Below are positions 6,927 through 13,741 of a stretch of 13,741 bases of DNA, one piece after another. The notes beneath the pieces were generated by a model. The model searched no databases. It saw only the letters and a program-made list of their open reading frames with translations, and was not told the DNA's origin. This DNA is from an uncultured Clostridia bacterium (lineage in GTDB: Bacteria; Bacillota; Clostridia; UBA1381): assembly GCA_934489015.1 (NCBI GenBank), contig CAKSSN010000040.1, positions 1 to 13,741 of the forward strand, read 5' to 3'. Both the position numbers and the translations under genes were made by a program. The number at the start of each line of letters is the position of its first letter. The stretch's first letter is position 1.

Positions 6927-8423
6927 ATGAAAAGATATATATTAGCACATGATTTGGGAACATCGGGAAATAAAGCGACATTGTTTGACGAGGACGGAAA
7001 TTTTATAAAAAGCGCGGTTTATCCGTATAAAATGTATACGGGAGCTGATAAGTCCGCGGAACAAAATGCCGATGATTGGTGGAAAGCGGTTTGTGAGACA
7101 TCAAAACAGCTTGCGGCGGAAGTCGGAAAAGAAAGCATTGCCGCAATGTCGTTCAGCGGTCAGATGATGGGCTGCCTTTGCGTGGACAAAGGCGGCAAGC
7201 CGCTTTGCAATTCGCTTATCTGGGCGGATATGCGCTCGGCAAAGCAGGCAGATTACATAAAAGCGCATATGACAGACGAGAGGTTTTATAAGATAACGGG
7301 ACACAGAATAAGTGCGTCGTACAGTCTTACAAAGCTTATGTGGATAAGAGATAATCTGCCGCAAGTTTACGAAAAAACATACAAGGTGCTGAATGCAAAA
7401 GATTATATTATTTTAAAGCTTACCGGTAACTTTGTAACCGAGCCGTCCGACGCGTCCTCTACCTGCTTGTTTGATTTAAACACATTTTCGTGGTCGGATG
7501 AAATATTAAACATAAGCGGTCTTGAAAAAGATAAGCTGCCGGAAATAATAAGCTCGGACGCAGTTGCGGGAACGATTACTCAAAAAGCCGCAGAAGAAAC
7601 CGGACTTTCAAAAAATATCAAGATTATTTGCGGAGGCGGAGACGGCTGCTGTGCGGCTGTGGGAAGCGGAATCGTAAAAGAGGGAGTGGCAAACTGCTGC
7701 CTCGGGACATCTTCGTGGATTTCGCTTGCATCTAAAAATCCGGTGTATTCTCCAAATATGGAAACCTTCAATTTTGCGCATATTGTCCCGGGGTATGTAT
7801 TGCCATGCGGAACTATGCAAACGGGCGGAGGTGCGCTCAGCTGGGCAGTTGAAACAATATACGGCAGAGATTGTGAAAAAGATAAGATATATAGAGTAAT
7901 GCAAAATGAAGTTGAAAGCACTGTTCCGGGTGCAAATAAACTTGTGTTTTTGCCCTATCTGATAGGTGAAAGAAGTCCGAGGTGGAACAACAAAGCAAAG
8001 GGCGCATTTTTGGGACTGACAATCGGGCATTCACGAGGCGATATTATGCGTTCCGTTATGGAGGGCGTCGGATATAATCTTGACATTATCCTAAATTCTT
8101 TCAAAAGCTGCGGCGCTGATATTGAAGAGCTTGTAATGATTGGCGGCGGAGCAAGAAATAAAATATGGCAGAAAATTCTTTGCGATATTTTTAATATCCC
8201 TGTTAAAGTTCCCGATTGCCTTGAAGAAGCCACATCTATGGGCGCGGCGGTTACTGCCGGAGTGGGCGCGGGAATTTTTGAGGATTTTAATGCAATAGAA
8301 AAATTTATAAATATAAAAGAGGCAAACATACCTGATCGGGGAAATAAAAAGATTTATTCAGAGATGAAAAAAATATTTAACGATGCGTATTATGCGCTTG
8401 AACCGATATTTGAAAAATTATAA
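6927..8423 (+). CDS. FGGY-family carbohydrate kinase (xylulokinase-like)
   Basis: This 498-residue sugar kinase has the normal length and two actin-like ATPase domains. The N-terminal phosphate loop is AHDLGTSGNKA with Asp9. LIWADMRS follows, and the catalytic base is Asp239 in CGGGDGCCA. The adenosine motif is MIGGGARNKIWQ, followed by EATSMGAAV. GALSWAVE and FLPYLIGERSPRWN place it with xylulokinase-like FGGY enzymes, which phosphorylate ketopentoses, other sugars and polyols. The ATG at 6927 is taken because AAGGTG at 6915-6920 is correctly spaced; a GTG at 6918 lies within that ribosome site. It starts ten bases after the dehydrogenase stop. Likely role: phosphorylation of the sugar that the DeoC-like aldolase then cleaves. 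I do not assign xylB, because the operon contains no xylose isomerase and the substrate is unknown. Confidence 0.9.
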   Translation: MKRYILAHDLGTSGNKATLFDEDGNFIKSAVYPYKMYTGADKSAEQNADDWWKAVCETSKQLAAEVGKESIAAMSFSGQMMGCLCVDKGGKPLCNSLIWADMRSAKQADYIKAHMTDERFYKITGHRISASYSLTKLMWIRDNLPQVYEKTYKVLNAKDYIILKLTGNFVTEPSDASSTCLFDLNTFSWSDEILNISGLEKDKLPEIISSDAVAGTITQKAAEETGLSKNIKIICGGGDGCCAAVGSGIVKEGVANCCLGTSSWISLASKNPVYSPNMETFNFAHIVPGYVLPCGTMQTGGGALSWAVETIYGRDCEKDKIYRVMQNEVESTVPGANKLVFLPYLIGERSPRWNNKAKGAFLGLTIGHSRGDIMRSVMEGVGYNLDIILNSFKSCGADIEELVMIGGGARNKIWQKILCDIFNIPVKVPDCLEEATSMGAAVTAGVGAGIFEDFNAIEKFINIKEANIPDRGNKKIYSEMKKIFNDAYYALEPIFEKL

Positions 8424-8435
8424 AGGAGAATGATT

Positions 8436-9425
8436 ATGAAAGAATCAACATTGTTTGCAAAATTACCGGAGTATATATCAACGCCCGACGGTATGGCAAT
8501 AGACAAAGACGGAAATCTTATACTTGCGTGTCCTAATTATGCTATTCCGGATATGCCGGGGTGTATATTGAAAATTGACAAGGATAAAAATATAAAAAAA
8601 TGGTTTGATGTGCCTGTTTGTGAAGAAACGGGTGCAGCAAGACCTATGGGAATTGCTTTCGGACCCGACGGAGATTTATATATATGTGATAATCAGGGGT
8701 GGAGCGGCCAGCCGGAACTCGTGAGAAAAGGCAGAATTTTGCGTGTAAGACTTGACGGAGATAAAATAGTAAAGACGACGGTCGTTGCAAAACATATGGA
8801 ACATCCCAATGGAATGCGAATTAAAGACAGTTATATTTATGTAACACAAAGCACATTAGAGCTTGTTAAAGATCCGTCAGGAAAACTGGTGAGCTGTGTT
8901 TACAGATTTAAGCTTGACGATGAAAATATTGATATAACAAACACACTTGATGATGCAAATATTCTGACAACTTTTATTACTCAGAATCCTGATGACCAAT
9001 ATGGTGTTGACGGAATTGAATTTGATAAAAACGGTGATTTATTAGTCGGAAATTTCGGCGATGGAGCGGTTTACCGAATTAAGTTTAATGATGATTTATC
9101 AGTAAAATCAAATGAAGTTTGGGCACAGGATCCAAATAATTTGGTAAGCACTGACGGAATGATTATGGACGGGAAAGGTAATCTGTATATTGCAGACTTT
9201 TGTGCAAATGCGATTGTAAAAATACTTCCGGACGGCACAGTGACAAAGTTGTGCCAAAATGGTGATACCGATGGCTTTAACGGCGAACTTGATGAGCCGG
9301 GCGAACCAATTATATGGAATGGTAAAATTGTTGTTTCGTGCTTTGACACCGTTACAAACGATATAGTTATCAATACGGCACATGAACTGCCTGCAACGCT
9401 TGCACAAATTGATTTGGAGGATTAA
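8436..9425 (+). CDS. SMP-30/gluconolactonase-like beta-propeller protein
   Basis: This 329-residue protein has repeated propeller-blade units such as PDGMAIDKDGNLILAC, PMGIAFGPDGDLYICD, YGVDGIEFDKNGDLLVGN and STDGMIMDGKGNLYIAD. This is the six-bladed propeller of the SMP-30/gluconolactonase/NHL group, whose members hydrolyse sugar lactones using one divalent metal. Candidate metal ligands are the Asn in EHPNGM and the Asp in STDGM. The usual N-terminal Glu of the lactonases (EGP) is replaced by PDG, so lactonase activity is likely but not secure. There is no signal peptide, so it is cytoplasmic. ATG 8436 is chosen over ATG 8430 because AGGAG at 8424-8428 would leave only one base before 8430. 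If it is a lactonase, it suggests an aldonolactone made by the upstream dehydrogenase. Confidence 0.8.
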   Translation: MKESTLFAKLPEYISTPDGMAIDKDGNLILACPNYAIPDMPGCILKIDKDKNIKKWFDVPVCEETGAARPMGIAFGPDGDLYICDNQGWSGQPELVRKGRILRVRLDGDKIVKTTVVAKHMEHPNGMRIKDSYIYVTQSTLELVKDPSGKLVSCVYRFKLDDENIDITNTLDDANILTTFITQNPDDQYGVDGIEFDKNGDLLVGNFGDGAVYRIKFNDDLSVKSNEVWAQDPNNLVSTDGMIMDGKGNLYIADFCANAIVKILPDGTVTKLCQNGDTDGFNGELDEPGEPIIWNGKIVVSCFDTVTNDIVINTAHELPATLAQIDLED

Positions 9426-9429
9426 AAAA

Positions 9430-11430
9430 ATGGCTGATTTGAATTGTCTTAGAGAATTGATCTTTAAAAGTGATAATGACGCGTGTTTTATTGAGCGCGA
9501 ACGCATATTGAACCGTTTGGAAAAAGAATTCGACGAGTATAACGGATCTGATAAATATGCTCTCATATTTTCAAGGCTGATGTCAGAGGTTTCAACACCG
9601 ATAGAAGATTGTGATTATTTTGCAGGCAGAGTGCTTGAAGAAAAGCCTGACTCGGGTATGTCTGCACCGAATCGGCTTTTGTGTGCGACCGGACATATGA
9701 GTCCCGATTATGAGAGCTTGCTTAAATACGGTTTGAAGGGTGTATTGAAAAAAATAAAAGATGCAGCGGAGGAAAAAGTTGATGAAGATTCATTGATTTT
9801 TGCTCAAAATGCAGAGATAGTTGTGAATGCAATTAAGAGCTATACTGAAAGATATGCAGCAACTGCAAAAAGCAAAGGCTTTGACCGGATGGCAAATGCA
9901 CTTGAAAAAGTGCCGTATGAACCGGCATATGATTTTTATTCCGCACTTCAGAGCATCTGGATTATGCATATGATTGCAAGCTGTTATGTGGGTGAGCGTG
10001 ATTATGCATTCGGACGGTTTGATGAGTATATGCTGCCTTTTTATGAAAAAGCGATAGCGGACGGAGCAAGTAAGGAAGAATTAACCGAGCTTTTGGCAGG
10101 ATTTTTTATGAAAACAAACGAAATCTGCGGAAGAGGTGCATGGGACTATAAATCTAAACCCGTGCCGTGTCAATCTTCAAAGCAGTATGTTAATATCGGC
10201 GGCGAAAATCCGAACGAGTTTTCAAAAGTGGTTTTAAAATCAGCGGTAATGAATAATATGGCACAGCCGCAGATTACGGTTTTATTAAAGCCGGAGGCAA
10301 ATGAAGAATTTACAAAAGAAGTATTTTCGGCAATGAGCAAGCTTGTTGATAAACTGCATATATATAATTATGATTTAATTGTAAATGCGCTTATTAAAAA
10401 GGGTATTTCGCCGGAGGATGCAAAGAAGTTTACATTTTCTGCGTGCTGTACATTTGATTTGAATTATTATTCGTATCGGCTCCAATATTACACCCCGACA
10501 CTGCAAATTTTTCTTGATGTGATAAATAGTAAGGAATATTCAGATCTTGAACATCTCACAAAGGACTTGACCGCATCGCTGAAAAAGGATATTCAAAAGG
10601 ATATAGAAAATAAGGAAAAAGGCTTTTCCGATAAAGAATATGCGAGAAAATACTTTGTGCTTGACTGCCTGCTGCATACCGATACGGCATACAATTGCAT
10701 GTACCCATGCGACGGCAGAGCGAAATATAAGATATTCAATGTGTTTTGCCCGGGTGTTGCAACTCTCGGCGATTCGCTTATGGTATTGGATAGGCTTGTT
10801 TTTAAGGAAAAGCGATTTTCTTACAGTGCGTTTTTGGAAATATTGAATAATAATTTTGAGAGCCGCGAGGATTTGAGACAGGAAATTTTAAGTTACACGC
10901 ATTTCGGAAATGATTCGGATACTGACAAATATACAGTTATGGCGGCAAATTCATTTTTGAGCGCTGTTGACGGACTAAAGCTTAAAGAAAACTATTTTGC
11001 AATCGGCGGCTTTTATTCGCTTGAACGTGATAACACATGGGAGGTAAAGGCAACGCCCGACGGAAGAAAGGACGGAGAGCCGTTTTCGGAAAATCAATCT
11101 CCGACCTACGGCGCGGACAAAAACGGCGTGACCGCACTTTTAAAGAGCTTGTCAAAGCTGCCGTTTGACCGCACCGCGACAGGGGGATTGAATCTCACTT
11201 TTTCGCAGGATATGTCAGCGGATATATTAAAGTCGCTGGTGCTTTCATATTTTCAATTGGGCGGATTGCATGTCGGGATAAGCGTGATCAATTCGGAAAC
11301 TTTAAAAGATGCAATGAAAAATCCGGATAAGTATAAAAGTCTGACCGTGCGGCTGTATGGGTTCAGCGAGTATTTTGTCAGCCTGTCGAAATGGCAGCAG
11401 CTGGCGGTTTTAAACAGAACCCGATATTAA
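9430..11430 (+). CDS. Glycyl radical enzyme 2 (divergent, unknown substrate)
   Basis: This 666-residue glycyl radical enzyme has the PFL-like barrel plus C-terminal radical domain. The radical loop is TVRLYGFSEYF, placing the radical on Gly644; the following residue is Phe where most members have Tyr. Family landmarks are FAGRVLEE, GHMSPDYESLLKYGL, SIWIMH and FGRFDEYMLPFY. The thiyl position falls in FTFSACCTFD. By alignment with the family spacing the first Cys (339) is the catalytic one, with Cys340 next to it; Thr stands where dehydratases have Glu. It resembles GRE1 in order of motifs but the two are clearly not recent duplicates. The ATG at 9430 follows TTGGAGG at 9414-9420, inside the end of the preceding gene. 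It sits directly before the activase gene, the usual arrangement for a GRE and its activator. The reaction is unknown. Confidence 0.9.
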   Translation: MADLNCLRELIFKSDNDACFIERERILNRLEKEFDEYNGSDKYALIFSRLMSEVSTPIEDCDYFAGRVLEEKPDSGMSAPNRLLCATGHMSPDYESLLKYGLKGVLKKIKDAAEEKVDEDSLIFAQNAEIVVNAIKSYTERYAATAKSKGFDRMANALEKVPYEPAYDFYSALQSIWIMHMIASCYVGERDYAFGRFDEYMLPFYEKAIADGASKEELTELLAGFFMKTNEICGRGAWDYKSKPVPCQSSKQYVNIGGENPNEFSKVVLKSAVMNNMAQPQITVLLKPEANEEFTKEVFSAMSKLVDKLHIYNYDLIVNALIKKGISPEDAKKFTFSACCTFDLNYYSYRLQYYTPTLQIFLDVINSKEYSDLEHLTKDLTASLKKDIQKDIENKEKGFSDKEYARKYFVLDCLLHTDTAYNCMYPCDGRAKYKIFNVFCPGVATLGDSLMVLDRLVFKEKRFSYSAFLEILNNNFESREDLRQEILSYTHFGNDSDTDKYTVMAANSFLSAVDGLKLKENYFAIGGFYSLERDNTWEVKATPDGRKDGEPFSENQSPTYGADKNGVTALLKSLSKLPFDRTATGGLNLTFSQDMSADILKSLVLSYFQLGGLHVGISVINSETLKDAMKNPDKYKSLTVRLYGFSEYFVSLSKWQQLAVLNRTRY

Positions 11431-11446
11431 ATTTAAGGTGAACTTT

Positions 11447-12340
11447 ATGAACGGAATAATTTTTAATGTACAAAAATTTTGCATAAATGACGGCCCCGGG
11501 ATAAGGACAACTGTGTTTTTAAAAGGCTGTCCTTTAAAATGCACTTGGTGTCACAATCCCGAGTCGCAGTCAGTACAACCGGAGATTATGTTTTATAAAG
11601 GTAGATGCGTAAACTGCGGAAGATGTGTGGCAGTATGCCCGAACGGTTGTCATTTGTTTGAGAACGGCACTCATATATTTGACCGAAAAAATTGCAAAAA
11701 ATGTTTTGAGTGCACAAAAACAGGCTGCGAAGCGTTGGAGCGGGTAGGCAGAGAAATTTCAACGGACGAGGTAATTGATGAGGTCATAAAGGATAAAATC
11801 TTTTATGACAATTCAGGCGGAGGGGTGACGCTCTCAGGCGGCGAGCCGCTTTATCAATATGATTTTTCTTTGGAAATACTGAAAAAAGCAAAGGAAAACG
11901 GACTGCATACCGCAATTGAAACCTGCGGCTTTGCAACGGAAGAAAAGATAAAAGAAATTTCAAAATATGTTGATTTGTTTTTATTTGATTATAAAGAAAC
12001 AAGCAGCGAGCTGCACAGAAAATTCACCGGGATTGATAATATCGCTATTTTTAAAAATTTAGAATTGTTAAATAAAATTGGGAAGAGTATAATTCTGCGC
12101 TGCCCCATAATTCCGAGCTTAAATGCAAGAGAAGAGCATTTTAAAGGCATATGCGATACAGCAAATAAATTTGAGCATATTATGCATGTTGAGCTTGAGC
12201 CTTATCATTCTTTGGGAGAGAGTAAATATATTTCTTTGGGAACTTGTGAGCACAAATTTTGTCCGCCGAGTGAGGAAGAAAAACAAGATTGGCTTTTGAA
12301 GATTTCGAAAAATACAAATAAAGAAGTTAAGTTCGCGTAA
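11447..12340 (+). CDS. Glycyl radical enzyme activating enzyme (radical SAM)
   Basis: This 297-residue radical SAM enzyme would use S-adenosylmethionine and a [4Fe-4S] cluster to put the glycyl radical on its partner. The SAM-cluster motif is Cys28-x3-Cys32-x2-Cys35 (GCPLKCTWC), and the SAM-binding GGE is at 131-133 (LSGGEPL). An inserted ferredoxin-like domain has Cys54/57/60/64 and Cys83/86/89/94, as in activases of dehydratase-type GREs. The shorter PFL activase lacks this insert. The N-terminal NDGPGIRTTVFLKG segment is typical. AAGGTG at 11435-11440 supports ATG 11447; the GTG at 11438 lies in the ribosome site itself. It is the last gene of the operon and the only activase visible, so it probably serves GRE2 and perhaps GRE1 too. 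Confidence 0.93.
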   Translation: MNGIIFNVQKFCINDGPGIRTTVFLKGCPLKCTWCHNPESQSVQPEIMFYKGRCVNCGRCVAVCPNGCHLFENGTHIFDRKNCKKCFECTKTGCEALERVGREISTDEVIDEVIKDKIFYDNSGGGVTLSGGEPLYQYDFSLEILKKAKENGLHTAIETCGFATEEKIKEISKYVDLFLFDYKETSSELHRKFTGIDNIAIFKNLELLNKIGKSIILRCPIIPSLNAREEHFKGICDTANKFEHIMHVELEPYHSLGESKYISLGTCEHKFCPPSEEEKQDWLLKISKNTNKEVKFA

Positions 12341-12346
12341 AGTCAT

Positions 12347-12384
12347 AAAGCACGGTACAAATCAACAAAAATGTACCGGGCTTT
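12347..12384 (+). terminator. Terminator of the glycyl radical operon
   Basis: A 13-bp stem with one mismatch (12347-12359 with 12372-12384) has a 12-base loop and starts six bases after the activase stop. The 3' arm runs into TTT followed by an AT-rich tail rather than a clean T-run, so termination may be less than complete. Confidence 0.75.
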
Positions 12385-12393
12385 AATTATTAA

Positions 12394-12630
12394 TTAATAG
12401 GCGGCTAATCTATAGTGATTCTGTCTGAAAAAGTTTGTATAGCCTTTAAAGTCACAGGTTGGTTTTTTATAAATAAAACGCACATCTACGTCGTCAAACG
12501 TGACAGGAGTACACGGCTTATTGCACTTTATAACATTTTTAGCTTTATCGGCATCGCCGCCTATAGCTTAGCATATTCGGAGAAGATGAATATGAATGGT
12601 AACCGGCAGAAAATGCTAGGGATAATTTAG
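12394..12630 (-). pseudogene. Possible decayed minus-strand coding remnant
   Basis: Minus-strand translation gives a 58-codon stretch without a start codon, bounded by a stop at 12568-12570 and ending at a TAA at 12394-12396. It has a protein-like composition (IGGDADKAKNVIKC, then TFDDVDVRFIYKK, then FKGYTNFFRQNHYRLAAY). Just upstream, another minus frame (about 12566-12630) reads AGYHSYSSSPNMLSY, which could be the same gene before a frameshift near 12565. I recognise no family. No ribosome site or intact start is present. Together with the terminators, this is all I see in the roughly 400 bases between the activase and the next gene. Confidence 0.3.
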
Positions 12631-12669
12631 TGATAAGCCCCATACTTTGTAACTTTTTTGAATTATCAA

Positions 12670-12699
12670 TTGACAAAACGGGGCATTTAATGTTAAAAT
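12670..12699 (+). promoter_or_regulatory. Promoter of the pseudouridine synthase gene
   Basis: TTGACA at 12670-12675 is followed after 18 bases by TAAAAT at 12694-12699, with TG at 12691-12692 (extended -10). Transcription would begin near 12706, leaving a leader of about 44 bases. This position rules out translation starts upstream of it, such as the GTG at 12630. Confidence 0.7.
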
Positions 12700-12749
12700 A
12701 TCTATTGTTATATAATTTAAATAAGAAATTACAAAAGCGGGGGAAAATC

Positions 12750-13676
12750 TTGAAGGAAGTAAAAATAAATATCAATGACGCAGGTCAGAGACTGGATAAA
12801 TTTATCCTGAAATACATGCCGCTTTTACCGAACGGAATGCTTTATAAAGGACTTAGAAAAAATTGTGTAAAAGTAAACGGCAAGCATGTCAAGGACGGAG
12901 CACACAAGCTTTTTGAGGGAGATATAGTAAGTCTTTATTTTAAGGATGAGTTTTTCGAAAAACCGAAGTATAATGAATTTTTTTATAAGATTACTCCGAA
13001 GTTAAATATTATTTATGAGGACAAAAATATTATATTAACAGATAAAAAGCCGGGTATGCTTGTCCACAGCGATGACAGCGGTGATTATAACACTCTTATA
13101 GAACATATAAAAGCATATTTGTATCAAAAGGGTGAGTATTTGCCTGAGGAAGAGAATACTTTTGTTCCGTCGTTGTGCAATCGCATAGACCGTAACACGG
13201 GAGGAATTGTGATTGCGGCAAAAAATGCCGAAAGTCTGCGTATTTTAAATCAAAAAATAAAGGATAGGGAGCTTTCGAAAAAATATCTTTGCATTGCAAC
13301 CGGTTATTTTGAAAAGAAAGAAGATACTTTGAAGGGGTATCTTTTTAAGGATGAGAAACAGAAAAAGGTATATGTTACAAAGACCTCGCAAAAAGGGGCA
13401 AAATCCATACTTACACAGTACAAGGTGCTGAGTGAAAAAGACAATTTGTCTCTTTTGGAAATCAATCTTCTTACGGGAAGGACGCATCAGATAAGGGCGC
13501 ATCTTGCGTCGATAGGACATCCTCTTGCGGGAGACGGCAAATACGGAAAGGTAAACAAAAAACTTTCTCTTACGCACCAGGCACTTTACTCCTATAAGCT
13601 CAGGTTTGAATTTAAGACAGATGCGGAAATCTTGGAATACTTGAATGGAAAAGAATTTCAAGTTCAGACAGACTGA
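12750..13676 (+). CDS. RluA-family RNA pseudouridine synthase
   Basis: This 308-residue enzyme converts specific uridines of rRNA (or tRNA) to pseudouridine. An N-terminal S4 RNA-binding domain (about 1-65) begins VKININDAGQRLDKFI. The catalytic domain has the Asp of NRIDRNTGGIVI, corresponding to the RLD motif of RluA enzymes. It also has KDRELSKKYLC, LLTGRTHQIRAHLASIGHPLAGDGKYG and the C-terminal LTHQALYSYKL. The TTG at 12750 is taken as the start: GCGGGGG at 12737-12743 lies six bases upstream, the S4 domain starts at once, and the promoter lies downstream of the earlier possible starts. It has its own promoter and terminator and is not part of the catabolic operon. RluC, RluD or RluB-like target specificity cannot be told from sequence alone. 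Confidence 0.92.
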   Translation: MKEVKININDAGQRLDKFILKYMPLLPNGMLYKGLRKNCVKVNGKHVKDGAHKLFEGDIVSLYFKDEFFEKPKYNEFFYKITPKLNIIYEDKNIILTDKKPGMLVHSDDSGDYNTLIEHIKAYLYQKGEYLPEEENTFVPSLCNRIDRNTGGIVIAAKNAESLRILNQKIKDRELSKKYLCIATGYFEKKEDTLKGYLFKDEKQKKVYVTKTSQKGAKSILTQYKVLSEKDNLSLLEINLLTGRTHQIRAHLASIGHPLAGDGKYGKVNKKLSLTHQALYSYKLRFEFKTDAEILEYLNGKEFQVQTD

Positions 13677-13712
13677 ACGATTTAGATATCTTCTAAATTG
13701 TTCAGTTTTTTT
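13673..13712 (+). terminator. Rho-independent terminator overlapping the stop codon
   Basis: A 13-bp stem (13673-13685 with 13693-13705, one G-U pair) has a 7-base loop and is followed by seven T residues at 13706-13712. The TGA stop of the pseudouridine synthase (13674-13676) is inside the 5' arm. The 3' arm overlaps the end of the convergent gene. Confidence 0.9.
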
Positions 13713-13741
13713 GCGCCTTTGCGTGCTTTTGAGATTTCCGA
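13682..13741 (-). CDS. 3' end of a convergent gene (partial, unidentified)
   Basis: The minus strand is open from the window edge to a TAA at 13684-13682. It encodes a lysine-rich, hydrophilic tail (SEISKARKGAKKLNNLEDI) with ordinary codons for this genome. The stop lies just beyond the convergent terminator stem, as expected for tail-to-tail genes. Nineteen residues are too few to name a family. Confidence 0.45.
   Translation of the reverse strand, partial: SEISKARKGAKKLNNLEDI

Noticed and set aside
12415..12630. Plus-strand open frame of 71 codons between the operon and the pseudouridine synthase.
   Set aside because: It starts with a GTG lacking a ribosome site, has codon choices unlike the neighbours, and overlaps the more protein-like minus-strand remnant.
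12630..12749. N-terminal extension of the pseudouridine synthase from a GTG at 12630.
   Set aside because: The extension spans the gene's own promoter (12670-12699), adds nothing recognisable before the S4 domain, and the TTG at 12750 has a well-placed ribosome site.

Overview
The window reads as an AT-rich anaerobic Firmicute, most likely a gut-type Clostridium relative. The signs are consensus sigma-A promoters, AGGAGG-type ribosome binding sites, tightly packed operon genes and oxygen-sensitive glycyl radical enzymes. The taxonomic placement is inference.

Layout. Positions 1-77 hold the tail of an upstream gene and its strong terminator. Positions about 90-1430 hold an IS91-type (HUH, two-tyrosine) transposase gene on the minus strand, with an outward-facing promoter and a hairpin at its flanks. 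A second terminator (1440-1467) seals this block off. A consensus promoter (1478-1506) then drives what looks like one 10.8-kb plus-strand operon ending at a terminator at 12347-12384: IclR-family regulator, glycyl radical enzyme 1 (GRE1), a broken GH43 glycosidase gene, DeoC-family aldolase, zinc-type dehydrogenase, FGGY (xylulokinase-like) kinase, SMP-30-type lactonase/beta-propeller, glycyl radical enzyme 2 (GRE2) and one GRE-activating radical SAM enzyme. A non-coding stretch with a possible decayed minus-strand gene follows. The window closes with an RluA-family pseudouridine synthase under its own promoter, its terminator, and the 3' end of a convergent gene.

How the genes may work together. 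The operon has the parts of a sugar or polyol catabolic route: an oxidoreductase, a sugar-lactone-type hydrolase, a sugar kinase, a Schiff-base aldolase, and two radical enzymes of the dehydratase/lyase superfamily with an activase. One chemically coherent scheme, which is inference only, is that a GRE eliminates water from a vicinal diol of a polyol or sugar to give a deoxy sugar, the FGGY kinase phosphorylates it, and the DeoC-like aldolase splits it into a C2 (or similar) carbonyl and glyceraldehyde 3-phosphate. Neither GRE carries the Cys-x-Glu motif of the characterised diol-dehydratase-type GREs. The chemistry may therefore differ from known members, and I cannot name the substrate. The only glycosidase in the cluster is inactivated by two lesions, and no transporter is encoded.
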